Source: Larkinella rosea (GTDB taxonomy: Bacteria; Bacteroidota; Bacteroidia; Cytophagales; Spirosomataceae). From it: a stretch of 64,000 bases of DNA. Where the stretch lies: positions 248,001-312,000 of the forward strand of contig NZ_RQJO01000016.1 in NCBI RefSeq assembly GCF_003858635.1, written 5' to 3'. The notes under the pieces were generated by a model. It worked only from the letters and a program-made list of their open reading frames with translations, had not been told where the DNA came from and made no database searches. Position numbers and translations under genes: made by a program. Below are positions 28,245-37,452 of the stretch, piece by piece (within the stretch, counting starts at the first letter, position 1; each line of letters starts with the position of its first letter).

Positions 28245-29690
28245 CTATTCAGTTTCTGACGGTTCTACTGTAACTTTTCCTTTGCCCGAATTGGCTTTTA
28301 CGATGAGAAAATAAACCGGTATTCCAGTGAGCGTAATGATCAGGCCCGGCCACGTATAATTCGGTTTATAGATAATTAGTAGGATACAGAATGCAAGTCC
28401 CATCAAAATGTAAATAACCGGCAACACCGGATAACCGACGGCTTTATACGGCCTTGGCGCATCCGGTAACCGTTTGCGGAGGATAATAATTCCGGCAATG
28501 GTCAGCATATAAAAGACCACTACCACAAAGGAAATCATATCGAGCAAATCGCCGTATTTTCCGCTCAGACTCCAGATACTGGCCAGCACGCACTGAATCC
28601 ATAAGGCCAGACCCGGAACAGACTTTGCATTCAGTTGGCCCACTTTTCTGAAAAACAATCCATCCTTTGCCATGGAATAATAGACCCTTGCACCGGCCAT
28701 GATCAACCCGTTGTTGCAGCCGAATGTAGAAACCATGATCATCAGCGCGATGATGACCGTACCAGCGTTTCCAAAGATCACGTGGGAAGCCGTCACAGCC
28801 ACCCGATCTTTGTCGGCCGACGCAATCGCCTGCAACGACAAAACACCGGTATACATAATGTTTGTCAACAGGTAGATTGCGGTTACAATAAGCGTCCCCA
28901 ACGCGAGACTAAGTCCAATATTTTTCTTCGGATTTTTGATTTCACCGGCGATAAACGTCACTGTATGCCACGAATCGCTGCTAAAAATTGACCCCACCAT
29001 GGCTGCGGCAATCGCTCCGAAGGCCGCCAGCGTAGTATAGGATTCCGTGCTGCCGTCAGGGTGCAATTTGTGCAGATCCCAGATGATAGCATCCGCCCAG
29101 TTGGCGCTCCAGACCTCCGGTTTTAGGGCGTAAAGGCCGAAAACGATCAATCCTAATAGACTCAGCAACTTAGCCAAAGTAAACGTGGTCTGAATGATTT
29201 TACCGCTGTTTACGCCACGGGTATTGACAAATGTGAGAAATACAATCACCAGGATTGACAGCAATTGCGCAGCCGAAATAGACAGGAAGCCTAAGTCAAT
29301 CAGAACGTTGTCTTCACTGAATGGCGGGAAAATATAAGCGGTAAATTTGGCGAAAGCTACTCCCACAGCTGCAATCGTAGCCGTATGAATGACCGTAAAA
29401 AAACTCCAGCCGTATAAAAAACTGATCAACGGATTATAAGCCTCCTTCAGATAGACGTATTGTCCACCGGCTTTTGGGAACATCGCACTCAATTCTCCGT
29501 AGCTCAGGGCTGCCGTCAGGGTCATGAATCCGGTGATGACCCAAACGAACATCAGCCAGCCTGCACTGCCGACATTTCGCGTAATATCCGCACTGACAAT
29601 AAAAATACCGGAACCGATCATGCTCCCGGCAACCAGCATGGTGGAATCGATTAACGTTAAAGAAGGTTTGAACGAATGAGTTTCCTGCAT
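28245..29690 (-). CDS. APC-family amino acid permease
   Basis: A 481-residue inner-membrane transporter with about twelve hydrophobic segments. The first carries the substrate-binding pattern GSMIGSGIFIVSADITRNVG; YGELSAMFPKAGGQYVYLKE is the usual helix 2-3 loop of the family. The start is set at ATG 29690 (MQETHSFKPSLT), because a longer TTG-initiated frame from 29735 adds residues not expected in the family. It probably exchanges or imports amino acids. Neighbouring proline-degradation genes hint at the substrate, but family-level specificity cannot be read. Confidence 0.9.
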   Translation of the reverse strand: MQETHSFKPSLTLIDSTMLVAGSMIGSGIFIVSADITRNVGSAGWLMFVWVITGFMTLTAALSYGELSAMFPKAGGQYVYLKEAYNPLISFLYGWSFFTVIHTATIAAVGVAFAKFTAYIFPPFSEDNVLIDLGFLSISAAQLLSILVIVFLTFVNTRGVNSGKIIQTTFTLAKLLSLLGLIVFGLYALKPEVWSANWADAIIWDLHKLHPDGSTESYTTLAAFGAIAAAMVGSIFSSDSWHTVTFIAGEIKNPKKNIGLSLALGTLIVTAIYLLTNIMYTGVLSLQAIASADKDRVAVTASHVIFGNAGTVIIALMIMVSTFGCNNGLIMAGARVYYSMAKDGLFFRKVGQLNAKSVPGLALWIQCVLASIWSLSGKYGDLLDMISFVVVVFYMLTIAGIIILRKRLPDAPRPYKAVGYPVLPVIYILMGLAFCILLIIYKPNYTWPGLIITLTGIPVYFLIVKANSGKGKVTVEPSETE

Positions 29691-30324
29691 TGGACAATTA
29701 TCTATTGAGGCTGTAAACGGATTTATTCGCACCAAAGGTAACGGGCCTTATCACAGAAAAGCGTGCAGGTTTTAATCAATGGTTGACAATTTTAATCCCA
29801 TTACTGACAACTTTGCTCCATAAAAAATGAATATGGATCAGGATTTTGAATGAATGGGTTCTTGTGTTCCCTTAAATCCGTATACGTGTTTTGTAGTACC
29901 CTGAACAAGCCTTACATAAATGATGACCAACTATTTTGATTTTATATCGTCTACTGGGTTACTTTCTTGATGAATTCTTGAACGAACATACTGCCCCAGA
30001 GCAGCCGCTTATTAAGTTACAAAAAGGGTAAGGTCAAAAAGGGATTAGATACTGAACTCTCTATTGTAAAATAGTAAATGGTGGTATTGATTACAGGATT
30101 ACAGATATCCTACTAATACTAAGTGAACCAAGTTATGCCTCAATTAAAGCGGATTCATTTGATCCAATCCTGCGAACGGTGGTGAAACCACCATGGAATT
30201 AGCCACGAGTGTTTTTGAGAATAAATAATGAAAATAAGAGCAAGTTAACAGGGAATATGCGTGGGATAAGGGTTAGGTTCTAAAACAAACTCGATACTCT
30301 TTTCAAACGTAGGCCGTATTCACG
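29691..30324. other. AT-rich intergenic region, no gene found
   Basis: 634 bp between the permease start and the serine-hydrolase stop, both on the minus strand. A small hairpin (GGTGGT-gaa-ACCACC near 30178) is the only symmetry noted. No coding frame or known element was recognised. Confidence 0.45.
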
Positions 30325-32025
30325 CTATGCCTTACTGGCTATTTTTTTGAACCGGTAGTTACTGCTTCTGGGATCGCCATTGAGCAGAAGACCACAGACG
30401 ATCCCTTTTGTATCCCGTTCAAAACTGCATAAATTGATAAATGGATTTTGGGCCGTAAATCCACCCGGCCAGACCGGTGATAACTGCAGGTTGGGCCGCT
30501 TGGGGGTGACCAGTTCCAGCTTATCATTTTTAACGATAACCTGGTAGGTGGTCCCAAGCTCTTTACTATAGTAGTCTCCGGCATAATCCTTTAGCCCGGC
30601 CATAACTGGCTCGTTGGTATCCAAGCGGGTAAACTGCTGGCCTTTGTACTTCACGGTCATCACCTTTTCAGGCTGAAACAGGAGTTCAGAGCCATCTTCT
30701 TCGTCCTCTACCCTAAAACGGTTTGCTGAAACGCGTACCGCTGAAACTTTACCCAGGTTCGGCAGCCATGCCGTTAAAATATTGCCATCTTTTTCAATGC
30801 GGAGGTAATTACTTTTACCTTGTTTAAAAACACCCGTGAAAGCATCCATTTCTAACGCCACTGGGGCCTTGTTTGATTGCTCCGAATCTACCGCCATGCC
30901 ACTTTGAGGCTGTGGCTTGAACTGATTCGCCAGGAAAATATCGGTGATTTGAATCGCTGCGGTTTGCGCATTGAAGAATGTACTGTTTGTGAGTACCACC
31001 ACGCCAAACTTTTGTTCCGGAAAAAAAACATCGAAGGTACTAAAACCAGCCCAGGAACCGGCACTGGTAAACATGGGTAGGTCATGATAGCTACCGGAGG
31101 TTATGCCGGAAGAATAGCGGTTGATCGTGCCATCGTTCAACCGTCCGGGCGTTTTCATGAGGGTAAGGGCCTGACTGCCAGCAACCCTGGCACTGCCAAA
31201 ATTAATGAGCCATTTGGCCATATCTTCAACGTTACTGAATACCGAACTCGAACCCAGACCGGTTAAGGCATTGACGGGCTTATACCAACTACCATTAGCG
31301 CCTTTGACATAGCCAAATGCACGGTTTGAAATCAGCTCACTGTAATTATCTTGTACCAATGTACTCGTCATGTCAAGGGGATCAAAGATTTGCTCATTTG
31401 CCCATTTCCGAAAGCTTTTCCCCGTGACTCTCTGTATCAATTCGGCCAATAAGTTATAGCCCGTATTGGAGTACAGGTATTTGGTGCCTGGCGCATTATT
31501 CAATGATTTCTGACGGTAGGCAAAATTGAGTATCTGGTTAAATGTTATGGGATCATCGGTTCGACCGCCGGCGATATAAAAGGAGCCGTACCAATCGCGA
31601 ATGCCGCTGCTGTGCTGCAGCAAGTGTTCGATGGTGATCGTTTTCCCAAAATCGTTCAGCTCAGGAATATACGCTCGAATGTCATCCTGGAGCCGAATTT
31701 TACCTTCGGTAGCCAGCTTGCAAATGAGCAAGCCCGTAAACTGTTTTGCCAGCGAGGCCAGGTCAAAAACCGTAGCTGGTGTCATCTTTACACCATGCTC
31801 CAAATCGGCCATGCCGTATCCTTTGCTCAGTATTATTTTCCCATCCCGAACCACGGCAAGGGCGATACCCGGGGACGTTGTTTGATTCAGGTGGGCGTAA
31901 AGAGAGTCAATTCGGTCCTCATACGATGGATTGTCTTGTGCGCAGATTACAGGCGATAGCATGAAAAACACTCCCCATAAGGTTGAGGCAAAATAAAAAA
32001 GCGGTTGAAAAAGCCTGCTCGCCAT
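30325..32025 (-). CDS. Serine hydrolase of the beta-lactamase/penicillin-binding class C family
   Basis: A 566-residue exported protein (signal peptide to about residue 30). The catalytic SxxK is FDLASLAKQFTG (S91, K94), and the YxN motif is YLYSNTGYN (Y185, N187). After the ~350-residue hydrolase domain comes a C-terminal lipocalin-like beta domain (MDAFTGVFKQGKSNYLRIEK, VMTVKYKGQQFTRLD, YAGDYYSKELGTTYQV), as in many Bacteroidota esterase/D-aminopeptidase relatives. The true substrate could be an ester, a peptide or a cell-wall fragment. It is the last gene of the PadR-permease group, 86 bp after the NTF2-like gene. Confidence 0.88.
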   Translation of the reverse strand: MASRLFQPLFYFASTLWGVFFMLSPVICAQDNPSYEDRIDSLYAHLNQTTSPGIALAVVRDGKIILSKGYGMADLEHGVKMTPATVFDLASLAKQFTGLLICKLATEGKIRLQDDIRAYIPELNDFGKTITIEHLLQHSSGIRDWYGSFYIAGGRTDDPITFNQILNFAYRQKSLNNAPGTKYLYSNTGYNLLAELIQRVTGKSFRKWANEQIFDPLDMTSTLVQDNYSELISNRAFGYVKGANGSWYKPVNALTGLGSSSVFSNVEDMAKWLINFGSARVAGSQALTLMKTPGRLNDGTINRYSSGITSGSYHDLPMFTSAGSWAGFSTFDVFFPEQKFGVVVLTNSTFFNAQTAAIQITDIFLANQFKPQPQSGMAVDSEQSNKAPVALEMDAFTGVFKQGKSNYLRIEKDGNILTAWLPNLGKVSAVRVSANRFRVEDEEDGSELLFQPEKVMTVKYKGQQFTRLDTNEPVMAGLKDYAGDYYSKELGTTYQVIVKNDKLELVTPKRPNLQLSPVWPGGFTAQNPFINLCSFERDTKGIVCGLLLNGDPRSSNYRFKKIASKA

Positions 32026-32111
32026 AGCCTATGTTTTTTGGTCGTCGATTTAAATAAGTAAGTATTGACCCCTTAATCCGTTTATGCAATCGGGAGCAGT
32101 AAGGGAAATGC

Positions 32112-32564
32112 CTACAACGATTTTGGGGGTGACTGCCAGAGTACATTAACGATCATCCAGCGCCCATTGTCCTTCATTAAATGCAGGTAATCGATGCCCC
32201 AGACGGCCGTTACTTTGGCGGTGGCAGTTTTGTCGGCCATATCCAATACCTCTACCTTTCTGGGCGAGGTTGCGGTAGCTCGTTTACCGTCCTTGTTCCA
32301 GATCTTGGCCAGCCGGATCAGTGCCGGAAAGGGCATTTCCAGCTGCTTGGAATAACTGCCCGCTTTTTGATCAAATGAAAAGCCTCGTTTCTGAAGGGTT
32401 GGGTGCACACTCGCGTAAGCCAGCGTGGTATCGGCCTGATAGAACGTATCGATGTAGTTGAAGCATGCCTGCCGAACACCCGCGATTTCCTCGGCCGGAG
32501 CCGATTGATCAAAATCCAGGGGTAGAAAAAAGGCAACGAGTAAACCGATTAAGGTAGTTTTCAT
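32112..32564 (-). CDS. NTF2-like protein (putative lumazine-binding family), secreted
   Basis: A 150-residue protein with a short leader (MKTTLIGLLVAFFLPLDF) and the cone-shaped NTF2-like pattern: CFNYIDTFYQADTTLAYASV, a middle strand region (VEVLDMADKTATAKVTAVWG), and the final strand GRWMIVNVLWQ. This matches the so-called putative lumazine-binding/SnoaL-like family common in Bacteroidota, whose function is unsettled. It starts 10 bp after the ABC-type permease gene and should be co-transcribed with it and with the serine hydrolase. Confidence 0.75.
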   Translation of the reverse strand: MKTTLIGLLVAFFLPLDFDQSAPAEEIAGVRQACFNYIDTFYQADTTLAYASVHPTLQKRGFSFDQKAGSYSKQLEMPFPALIRLAKIWNKDGKRATATSPRKVEVLDMADKTATAKVTAVWGIDYLHLMKDNGRWMIVNVLWQSPPKSL

Positions 32565-32574
32565 GGCTATTAAG

Positions 32575-35334
32575 TTATTCAGAACGTAAGCTTTTTACTG
32601 GATTGGTTAGGGCGGTTTTGAGGCTTTGCAGCGAGATGGTGATAAAAGCCAGTACTAGCGCCAATGCGCCAGCCGCAACAAATACCCACCATGGAATAGC
32701 GATTCGATACTCGAAAATCTGAAGCCATTGGTGCATGGCGTACCAGGCAAGGGGCGAGGCAATTCCGATGGCAATGAGGACCAGTTTCAGGAAATCTTTG
32801 GAAAGTAACAGGACAATGCTGGCAACCGATGCCCCAAGCACTTTACGCACACCAATTTCTTTGGTCCGTTGCTGAGCAGAAAATGTCGCTAACCCGAATA
32901 GGCCCAGACACGAAATCAGGATGGAAATGAGGGTAAACGTGCGGACAATGCGCGAGGTACGGTTTTCTGCGTGGTAGTTCTTCTGAAAATCTTCATTCAG
33001 GAAGGTGTATTCAAACGGCTCATCCGGTCGCAAGGTTTTCCATTTCTGTTCCAGAAAGCCCAGTATGTTGGTCATGTCAGCGGTGTTGACGTGGACGATA
33101 ATGTAGTTGAAACTAGGTCGTCGGCTCAGCATGAACGCATAGGGAGTGATAGGCTGGTGCAGGTCTTCATAGTGAAAATCATGTACGACACCCACAATCT
33201 CAAACGGAATCGTTTCGCCCTGCCAGTCAAAGTTCAGATGCTGTCCGATGGCGTTAGTCTCCGGTATCTGGAATTGGCGCAGAGTGGCTTCGTTGACGAC
33301 GATCCGATTGGCCGTATCACCGGGAAACTGGCGCGAGAACATTCGCCCCTGCTTCAGCCGGAAACCCATGGTTTGCAGATACTCAAAATCGACCCGGTTG
33401 GTGCGAATATCGTGCCCCTGTTCCACGCTTTGGTCAGGTCGGTGAAACACCATGTCGCTCAGGTTTGCAATACCGGGGTAAAACTGGGTTCCAGCCGCCG
33501 ACACAACCTGATTGTTTTGGAGAATTTCATTCCGAAAAGCCGTATACGTAGTCCGCGAATCACCACTGCGGAAGGGAATGGCAATCTGCTGGTTTTGCGT
33601 AAAACCCAGGGGTTTGTCGCGCAGGTAGTGCATCTGCTTCTGAATGACAAAGGACGCCAGTACAAGACCCACCGACACCACAAACTGAAACACCACCAAT
33701 CCCTTCCGCAATGCCACTGCCGACAGCGAGTTGGTGAACTTGCCTTTAAGCACCTTTGCCGGATTGAAGAGTGACAGATAGAAAGCGGGATAACTGCCCG
33801 CCAGAAGGCCGGTCAGTAACGCCATGCCCAGAAAAATAAGGAGAATTTGCGGCTCAACGAATTCGCGGATCGAAAGCGCTTTGCCCGTTAATTGATTGAA
33901 GAGGGGTAGCAGTAAAATGCCCAGGGCCAGCGCAATCAGAAATGCCAAAAACGTCAGCACGATCGATTCGCCCAGAAATTGCCATACCAGCGCGCCCTGA
34001 TGGGCTCCCATGACTTTCCGAACCCCAACTTCCGCGGCTCGTTTGGCCGACCGCGCCGTGGCCAGATTCATGAAGTTGATACAGGCAATCAGTAAGGTAA
34101 AGAGCGCAATGGACCCGATCATATACAGATAGATAACACTGTTTGTGGGCGTAACAACGGACGGAAAATGGGCGTACAAATGAAGGTCAGGTACCGGAAC
34201 GAGAAATAACTGCTGGTCGAAGCCAACCAGTTTGAGGTCGGCACGGGCGTATTTTTCGATAAATGCCGGCAGCTTGGCGGCTAATGCCTGAACGGCGGTA
34301 TTCGGCTGAAGGCGCAGATACGTCAGGAACATGTTGTTATTGGCAAAATCCGGATGCCCTTCCCGTAGGAAATGGCCGATGTCGCCGGTATAAATAGGCA
34401 GGAAGAACCGAGCGTCGATGTGCGAGTTGGTGGCGGAGGTACGGTATACGCCCGTTACTTTAAAGTCTTCACTCAGGCCCGCGTCGCCCCCAATCCGAAC
34501 CAGTCGTCCCAGCGCGGACGCGGAGCCAAACAACTTAGCCGCCACCTCTTCCGACAGCACGACGGAATGGGGGTCGGTCAGCGCCTTGTGCGGATTGCCT
34601 TCGATAAAGGCGTACGTAAATAAATCGAAGAAGGTTGAATCGACCTGATAGCCCTTCGTCTCATAAAACGACTGCAATGGTTTTCCCTGCTCACGGACCT
34701 GAAGCAGGGATTTCTCATCGGCCATGTATAATCGGGCCATCTGGATAATCTCCGGGTATTCGGCTTTGAGCGCTGGTCCGTAGGGGGCCGAGACCGCGGC
34801 ATGCTCCCGTCCGGCATTCTGCCCAACAGTCGATCGGGACCCCAACAGGTACAGTTCCCTGGCATGTTGGTGGTGGGTATCAAAGGACCATTCACTGCGG
34901 ATATACAGTGTCAGCAGCATACAGCAAGTCAGCCCCAGGGTCAGGCCCAGCACATTAATGGACGAAAAGGATTTGCTTCTCAGCAGGTTGCGCCAGGCAA
35001 CTTTGACATAGTTCAGCAGCATAGTTGGGCTCAGGATAGGGGGTTGAGAATAGGCTTGTGTTGGCCCGGTTCGAGACCGGCTAAAGGGGCGAATTAGTCG
35101 CAGGACTGCCAGCGAATACCGCCAACGGGCGCCCCGCAAACCGACCATTTTCACCCAGTAGGTGTACATCTCCTGCAGATCCCCTTGCAGTTCATCCTCC
35201 AGTCCGACTGGACTGAACTGGCTTAGCAACCATTCTGCCCAGCGTGGCGGCTGCCGGGCCGAGTGTCGGTCCAACGACGTTCGGCGATCCGCGGGTTCTG
35301 GAATGCCCTTACTACCTTTCGTTATACGCCCCAT
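32575..35334 (-). CDS. MacB/FtsX-type ABC transporter permease with N-terminal prefix domain
   Basis: A 919-residue membrane protein. An N-terminal prefix (PPRWAEWLLSQFSPVGLEDE, LQGDLQEMYTYWV) precedes two repeats of the FtsX/MacB unit. Each has a first helix (NLLRSKSFSSINVLGLTLGL), a large periplasmic loop and a three-helix block (RSAKRAAEVGVRKVMGAHQG; RTKEIGVRKVLGASVASIVL). Such proteins are usually controlled by an adjacent PadR regulator, as here. No ATP-binding partner is encoded in the window. The start is ATG 35334, which overlaps the PadR stop by 13 bp and is better than a non-ATG start at 35391. It may export a lipid, peptide or antibiotic; the substrate is unknown. Confidence 0.88.
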   Translation of the reverse strand: MGRITKGSKGIPEPADRRTSLDRHSARQPPRWAEWLLSQFSPVGLEDELQGDLQEMYTYWVKMVGLRGARWRYSLAVLRLIRPFSRSRTGPTQAYSQPPILSPTMLLNYVKVAWRNLLRSKSFSSINVLGLTLGLTCCMLLTLYIRSEWSFDTHHQHARELYLLGSRSTVGQNAGREHAAVSAPYGPALKAEYPEIIQMARLYMADEKSLLQVREQGKPLQSFYETKGYQVDSTFFDLFTYAFIEGNPHKALTDPHSVVLSEEVAAKLFGSASALGRLVRIGGDAGLSEDFKVTGVYRTSATNSHIDARFFLPIYTGDIGHFLREGHPDFANNNMFLTYLRLQPNTAVQALAAKLPAFIEKYARADLKLVGFDQQLFLVPVPDLHLYAHFPSVVTPTNSVIYLYMIGSIALFTLLIACINFMNLATARSAKRAAEVGVRKVMGAHQGALVWQFLGESIVLTFLAFLIALALGILLLPLFNQLTGKALSIREFVEPQILLIFLGMALLTGLLAGSYPAFYLSLFNPAKVLKGKFTNSLSAVALRKGLVVFQFVVSVGLVLASFVIQKQMHYLRDKPLGFTQNQQIAIPFRSGDSRTTYTAFRNEILQNNQVVSAAGTQFYPGIANLSDMVFHRPDQSVEQGHDIRTNRVDFEYLQTMGFRLKQGRMFSRQFPGDTANRIVVNEATLRQFQIPETNAIGQHLNFDWQGETIPFEIVGVVHDFHYEDLHQPITPYAFMLSRRPSFNYIIVHVNTADMTNILGFLEQKWKTLRPDEPFEYTFLNEDFQKNYHAENRTSRIVRTFTLISILISCLGLFGLATFSAQQRTKEIGVRKVLGASVASIVLLLSKDFLKLVLIAIGIASPLAWYAMHQWLQIFEYRIAIPWWVFVAAGALALVLAFITISLQSLKTALTNPVKSLRSE

Positions 35335-35660
35335 AGCTGTAACACCGGGGTTGGAATCTGTTCCCACAATTGGCTGCGCACCTGCCGACACTCGATCAGC
35401 GCCCGTTGACCCGCCACCGTGACGGTGAACAGCCGTTTCTGACGACCTCCCCGCTCGGAAGTGGCACCACCCATCTGGGAGGAGACGAATCCTTTTTCTT
35501 CCAGACGTTGCAGGGTGGTATGGACAGTGGGGAAGCTGATGCTGCGGGCCATCTGCTGATCGATGGTTTGGGTAATCGACGCGCAGTATGCCAGTTCCTG
35601 CAGAGCGGCCACCGTTAGCAGGACGACTTCTTCTAACTCACCTAAAAAGGGTCGTTTCAT
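35322..35660 (-). CDS. PadR-family transcriptional regulator
   Basis: A 112-residue winged-helix repressor. The start is ATG 35660 (MKRPFLGELEEVVLLTVAAL), which gives the family's normal N-terminus; the frame extends upstream but without a sensible beginning. SFPTVHTTLQRLEEKGFVSS is the recognition helix and wing entry, and GGRQKRLFTVTVAGQRAL the wing and C-terminal helix. Its overlap with the following permease gene means translation coupling. It most likely represses this operon, responding to a substrate of the transporter. Confidence 0.9.
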   Translation of the reverse strand: MKRPFLGELEEVVLLTVAALQELAYCASITQTIDQQMARSISFPTVHTTLQRLEEKGFVSSQMGGATSERGGRQKRLFTVTVAGQRALIECRQVRSQLWEQIPTPVLQLWGV

Positions 35661-35854
35661 AGCGGAAAGCGGTAAGAATTGATTCTGTTCAATTTCAAAA
35701 GTTAAATAAGGCGGATCTGCAATCAGGGTGCCGAACGAGGTCGAGCGGAATCTGTTAGTATTAGTATAGACTTTGTCGTACAAATACCTGGCCAAAATTT
35801 TAAGATTGGTCTAATGACCTTAGAATCGCCGTTTTACCAATTTATGTGGTGAAA

Positions 35855-35878
35855 TTTTGTCCAAAAATGGACATAAAT
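35855..35878. promoter_or_regulatory. Palindrome upstream of PadR operon
   Basis: TGTCCA-AAAA-TGGACA (35858-35873) with matching AT-rich flanks forms an inverted repeat about 200 bp upstream of the PadR start. PadR proteins bind inverted repeats, so autoregulation is possible, but the distance is long. Seen symmetry, inferred role. Confidence 0.35.
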
Positions 35879-36148
35879 CGTACAATAACGGACAGGGCGG
35901 ACGATGGTAGACGATCCTATTCCTATATTCAAACAATGAAAAATTAATGTAGAAAGCGGAGCTGTGCAACAGCCACGCGCTTTATTGAGACGGAGAATGA
36001 TTGCTTTATCATACTCATTCGTAGAAAAAAGAACGTCTACTGGTGACCAGGTCAGCAATGCTCAACTTAGTTTGCGCTCCCAATCTTAAATTGGATCTTT
36101 AATCGCAAATGCGGTATTATGGTCTGCGGTAGTGGCGCTTTTCGCTTA

Positions 36149-36228
36149 TTTTTTGAACCGATATGCTGACCCAAAATGTGCCCCAGATGTGTGTTAAGAA
36201 TTAATATTCTCAGAAAGTCATGAATTTG
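36149..36228 (+). repeat. Dispersed intergenic repeat, diverged copy
   Basis: TTTTTTGAACCGATATGCTG followed by ACCCAAAATGTGCC lines up with the repeat at 40445 and 60359 (TTTTTGAAC, GCTGACCC, then TCAGAAAGTCATGA-like text). Similarity is partial; it is the weakest member of the family. Confidence 0.4.
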
Positions 36229-36393
36229 TGGTTAATCTGCCATTTTCGATAAGAAACCGTAGTGTAGGATAAAAGGCTCGTGTGATCCGGATGGTAAAGC
36301 GGACCGGTCTATTTGATTGGTTTTGATTATTATTGGTTCAATGGGGCCAAACAGTTTAGATCATACCCTTTTAATGTTGTGGTCTTTTCTCAT

Positions 36394-36434
36394 TTTGACT
36401 ACAAATCCCCTCAATTAGACTACAGATAATGACT
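36394..36434 (+). promoter_or_regulatory. Two 21-bp-spaced GACTACA direct repeats upstream of the SDR gene
   Basis: GACTACA occurs at 36397 and again at 36418, a period of exactly 21 bp, about 60-80 bp before the SDR start. Direct repeats at this spacing fit binding by an AraC-type dimer, and two AraC genes follow downstream. A possible -7 box, GACCTTTG, ends at 36452. Its offset from the repeats differs from that at the HTCS-region sites. Confidence 0.4.
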
Positions 36435-36479
36435 GGTATACCTTGACCTTTGACGCATCATAATTTCAAGGTATTTACT

Positions 36480-37352
36480 ATGATACATCAGAATCAAAAT
36501 GTAGCCTTTCAAACGGCAACACCCCCTGTAATTTCTCCTAAAGTCTGGTTCATCACGGGTGCTTCCCGTGGTTTTGGACGCGTTTGGGCCGATGCCGCCC
36601 TTCGGCGTGGCGACCTGGTGGCGGCTACTGCCCGAAAATTGGAAAGCATTTCCGACCTGAAGGAAAAGTATGGACAGAACCTACTGACACTGGAGCTTGA
36701 CGTGACACGGCCTGAGCAGGCAAAAACAGCTGTGGAGCAAGCTCACACTCACTTCGGCAGGATTGATATTGTGTTGAATAATGCCGGTTATTCCCTGGTT
36801 GGCACTATTGAGGAAGCGAGCGCGGATGATATTCGTGCACTGTACGAAACCAATGTCATCGGCCCGGTTTCTGTTATTCAGGCGGCTCTGCCCCTATTGA
36901 GAAAGCAGGGGGGCGGTCACATCCTCGGCACTTCCAGCAATCTTGGGCACGTAACCTTACCGGTGATCGGATATTACGCTTCGTCGAAATGGGCATTTGA
37001 AGCCATCCACGAAAGCCTGGCGGAAGAAGTCAAACCATTCGGGATCAATGTAACCATTCTCGAACCGGGCGCTTATGCCACCGAGTTCGGAACCCCGGAA
37101 TCCTTAAAGTTCGCACAAGGGCTCGACATCTATGCAACTTTTAAAGAGGAGTTCTTTGGTAGGTTGAGGGACCAGGAACGGGGCGATCCCAACGCAACGC
37201 CAAAGGCGCTCTTTCAACTCGTTGATGCTCCACAACCGCCACTCCGGTTTTTTCTCGGCAGCCACAATTTACCCTGGGTGCGTGAGGCCTATGCAGAGCG
37301 GTTAGCCACCTGGGAAGCGTGGGAAGACGTTTCCAATTCGGCTCAGGGCTAA
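36480..37352 (+). CDS. Short-chain dehydrogenase/reductase
   Basis: A 290-residue classical SDR oxidoreductase. The cofactor motif TGASRGFG lies near residues 26-33, the structural NNAG in IVLNNAGYSLVG, the serine in LGTSSNLGHV, and the catalytic YxxxK in YYASSKWA. An arginine in the first loop (TARK) suggests NADPH preference. The ATG at 36480 is preferred over an upstream TTG. Members of this subgroup are often beside AraC regulators, as here. A terminator follows 50 bp later. Substrate unknown. Confidence 0.93.
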   Translation: MIHQNQNVAFQTATPPVISPKVWFITGASRGFGRVWADAALRRGDLVAATARKLESISDLKEKYGQNLLTLELDVTRPEQAKTAVEQAHTHFGRIDIVLNNAGYSLVGTIEEASADDIRALYETNVIGPVSVIQAALPLLRKQGGGHILGTSSNLGHVTLPVIGYYASSKWAFEAIHESLAEEVKPFGINVTILEPGAYATEFGTPESLKFAQGLDIYATFKEEFFGRLRDQERGDPNATPKALFQLVDAPQPPLRFFLGSHNLPWVREAYAERLATWEAWEDVSNSAQG

Positions 37353-37401
37353 CCCGGATAGCGAACCCACAGACCACGAAAATGGTTGATTATGTACTCT
37401 T

Positions 37402-37440
37402 GGTAACCGATCGTTGAAATGGCATCGGTTATCATTTTTT
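37402..37440 (+). terminator. Intrinsic terminator after the SDR gene
   Basis: GGTAACCGAT (37402-37411) pairs with ATCGGTTATC (37424-37433), with one G-T pair, and is followed by ATTTTTT. It lies 50 bp after the SDR stop and 13 bp before the AraC start codon, so the AraC promoter must overlap it or AraC depends on read-through. Confidence 0.7.
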
Positions 37441-37452
37441 ATAACCTGACAG

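Larger units (their letters stand above)
35661..36479. other. AT-rich 0.8-kb intergenic region with several sites
   Basis: Divergent control region between the PadR operon (minus) and the SDR gene (plus). It holds a palindrome at 35855-35878, a diverged copy of the dispersed repeat at 36149-36228, and a 21-bp-spaced GACTACA pair near 36397-36424 (separate entries). A 74-codon minus-strand frame at 35834-36058 has no protein-like character and is not called. Confidence 0.5.

Noticed and set aside
31919-32146. 75-codon frame bridging the NTF2-like and serine-hydrolase genes
   Set aside because: Out of frame with both supported genes and lacks any domain; the normal 86-bp gap explains it.
35834-36058. 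74-codon minus-strand frame in the PadR-SDR gap
   Set aside because: No protein-like pattern, overlaps a palindrome, AT-rich intergenic DNA.
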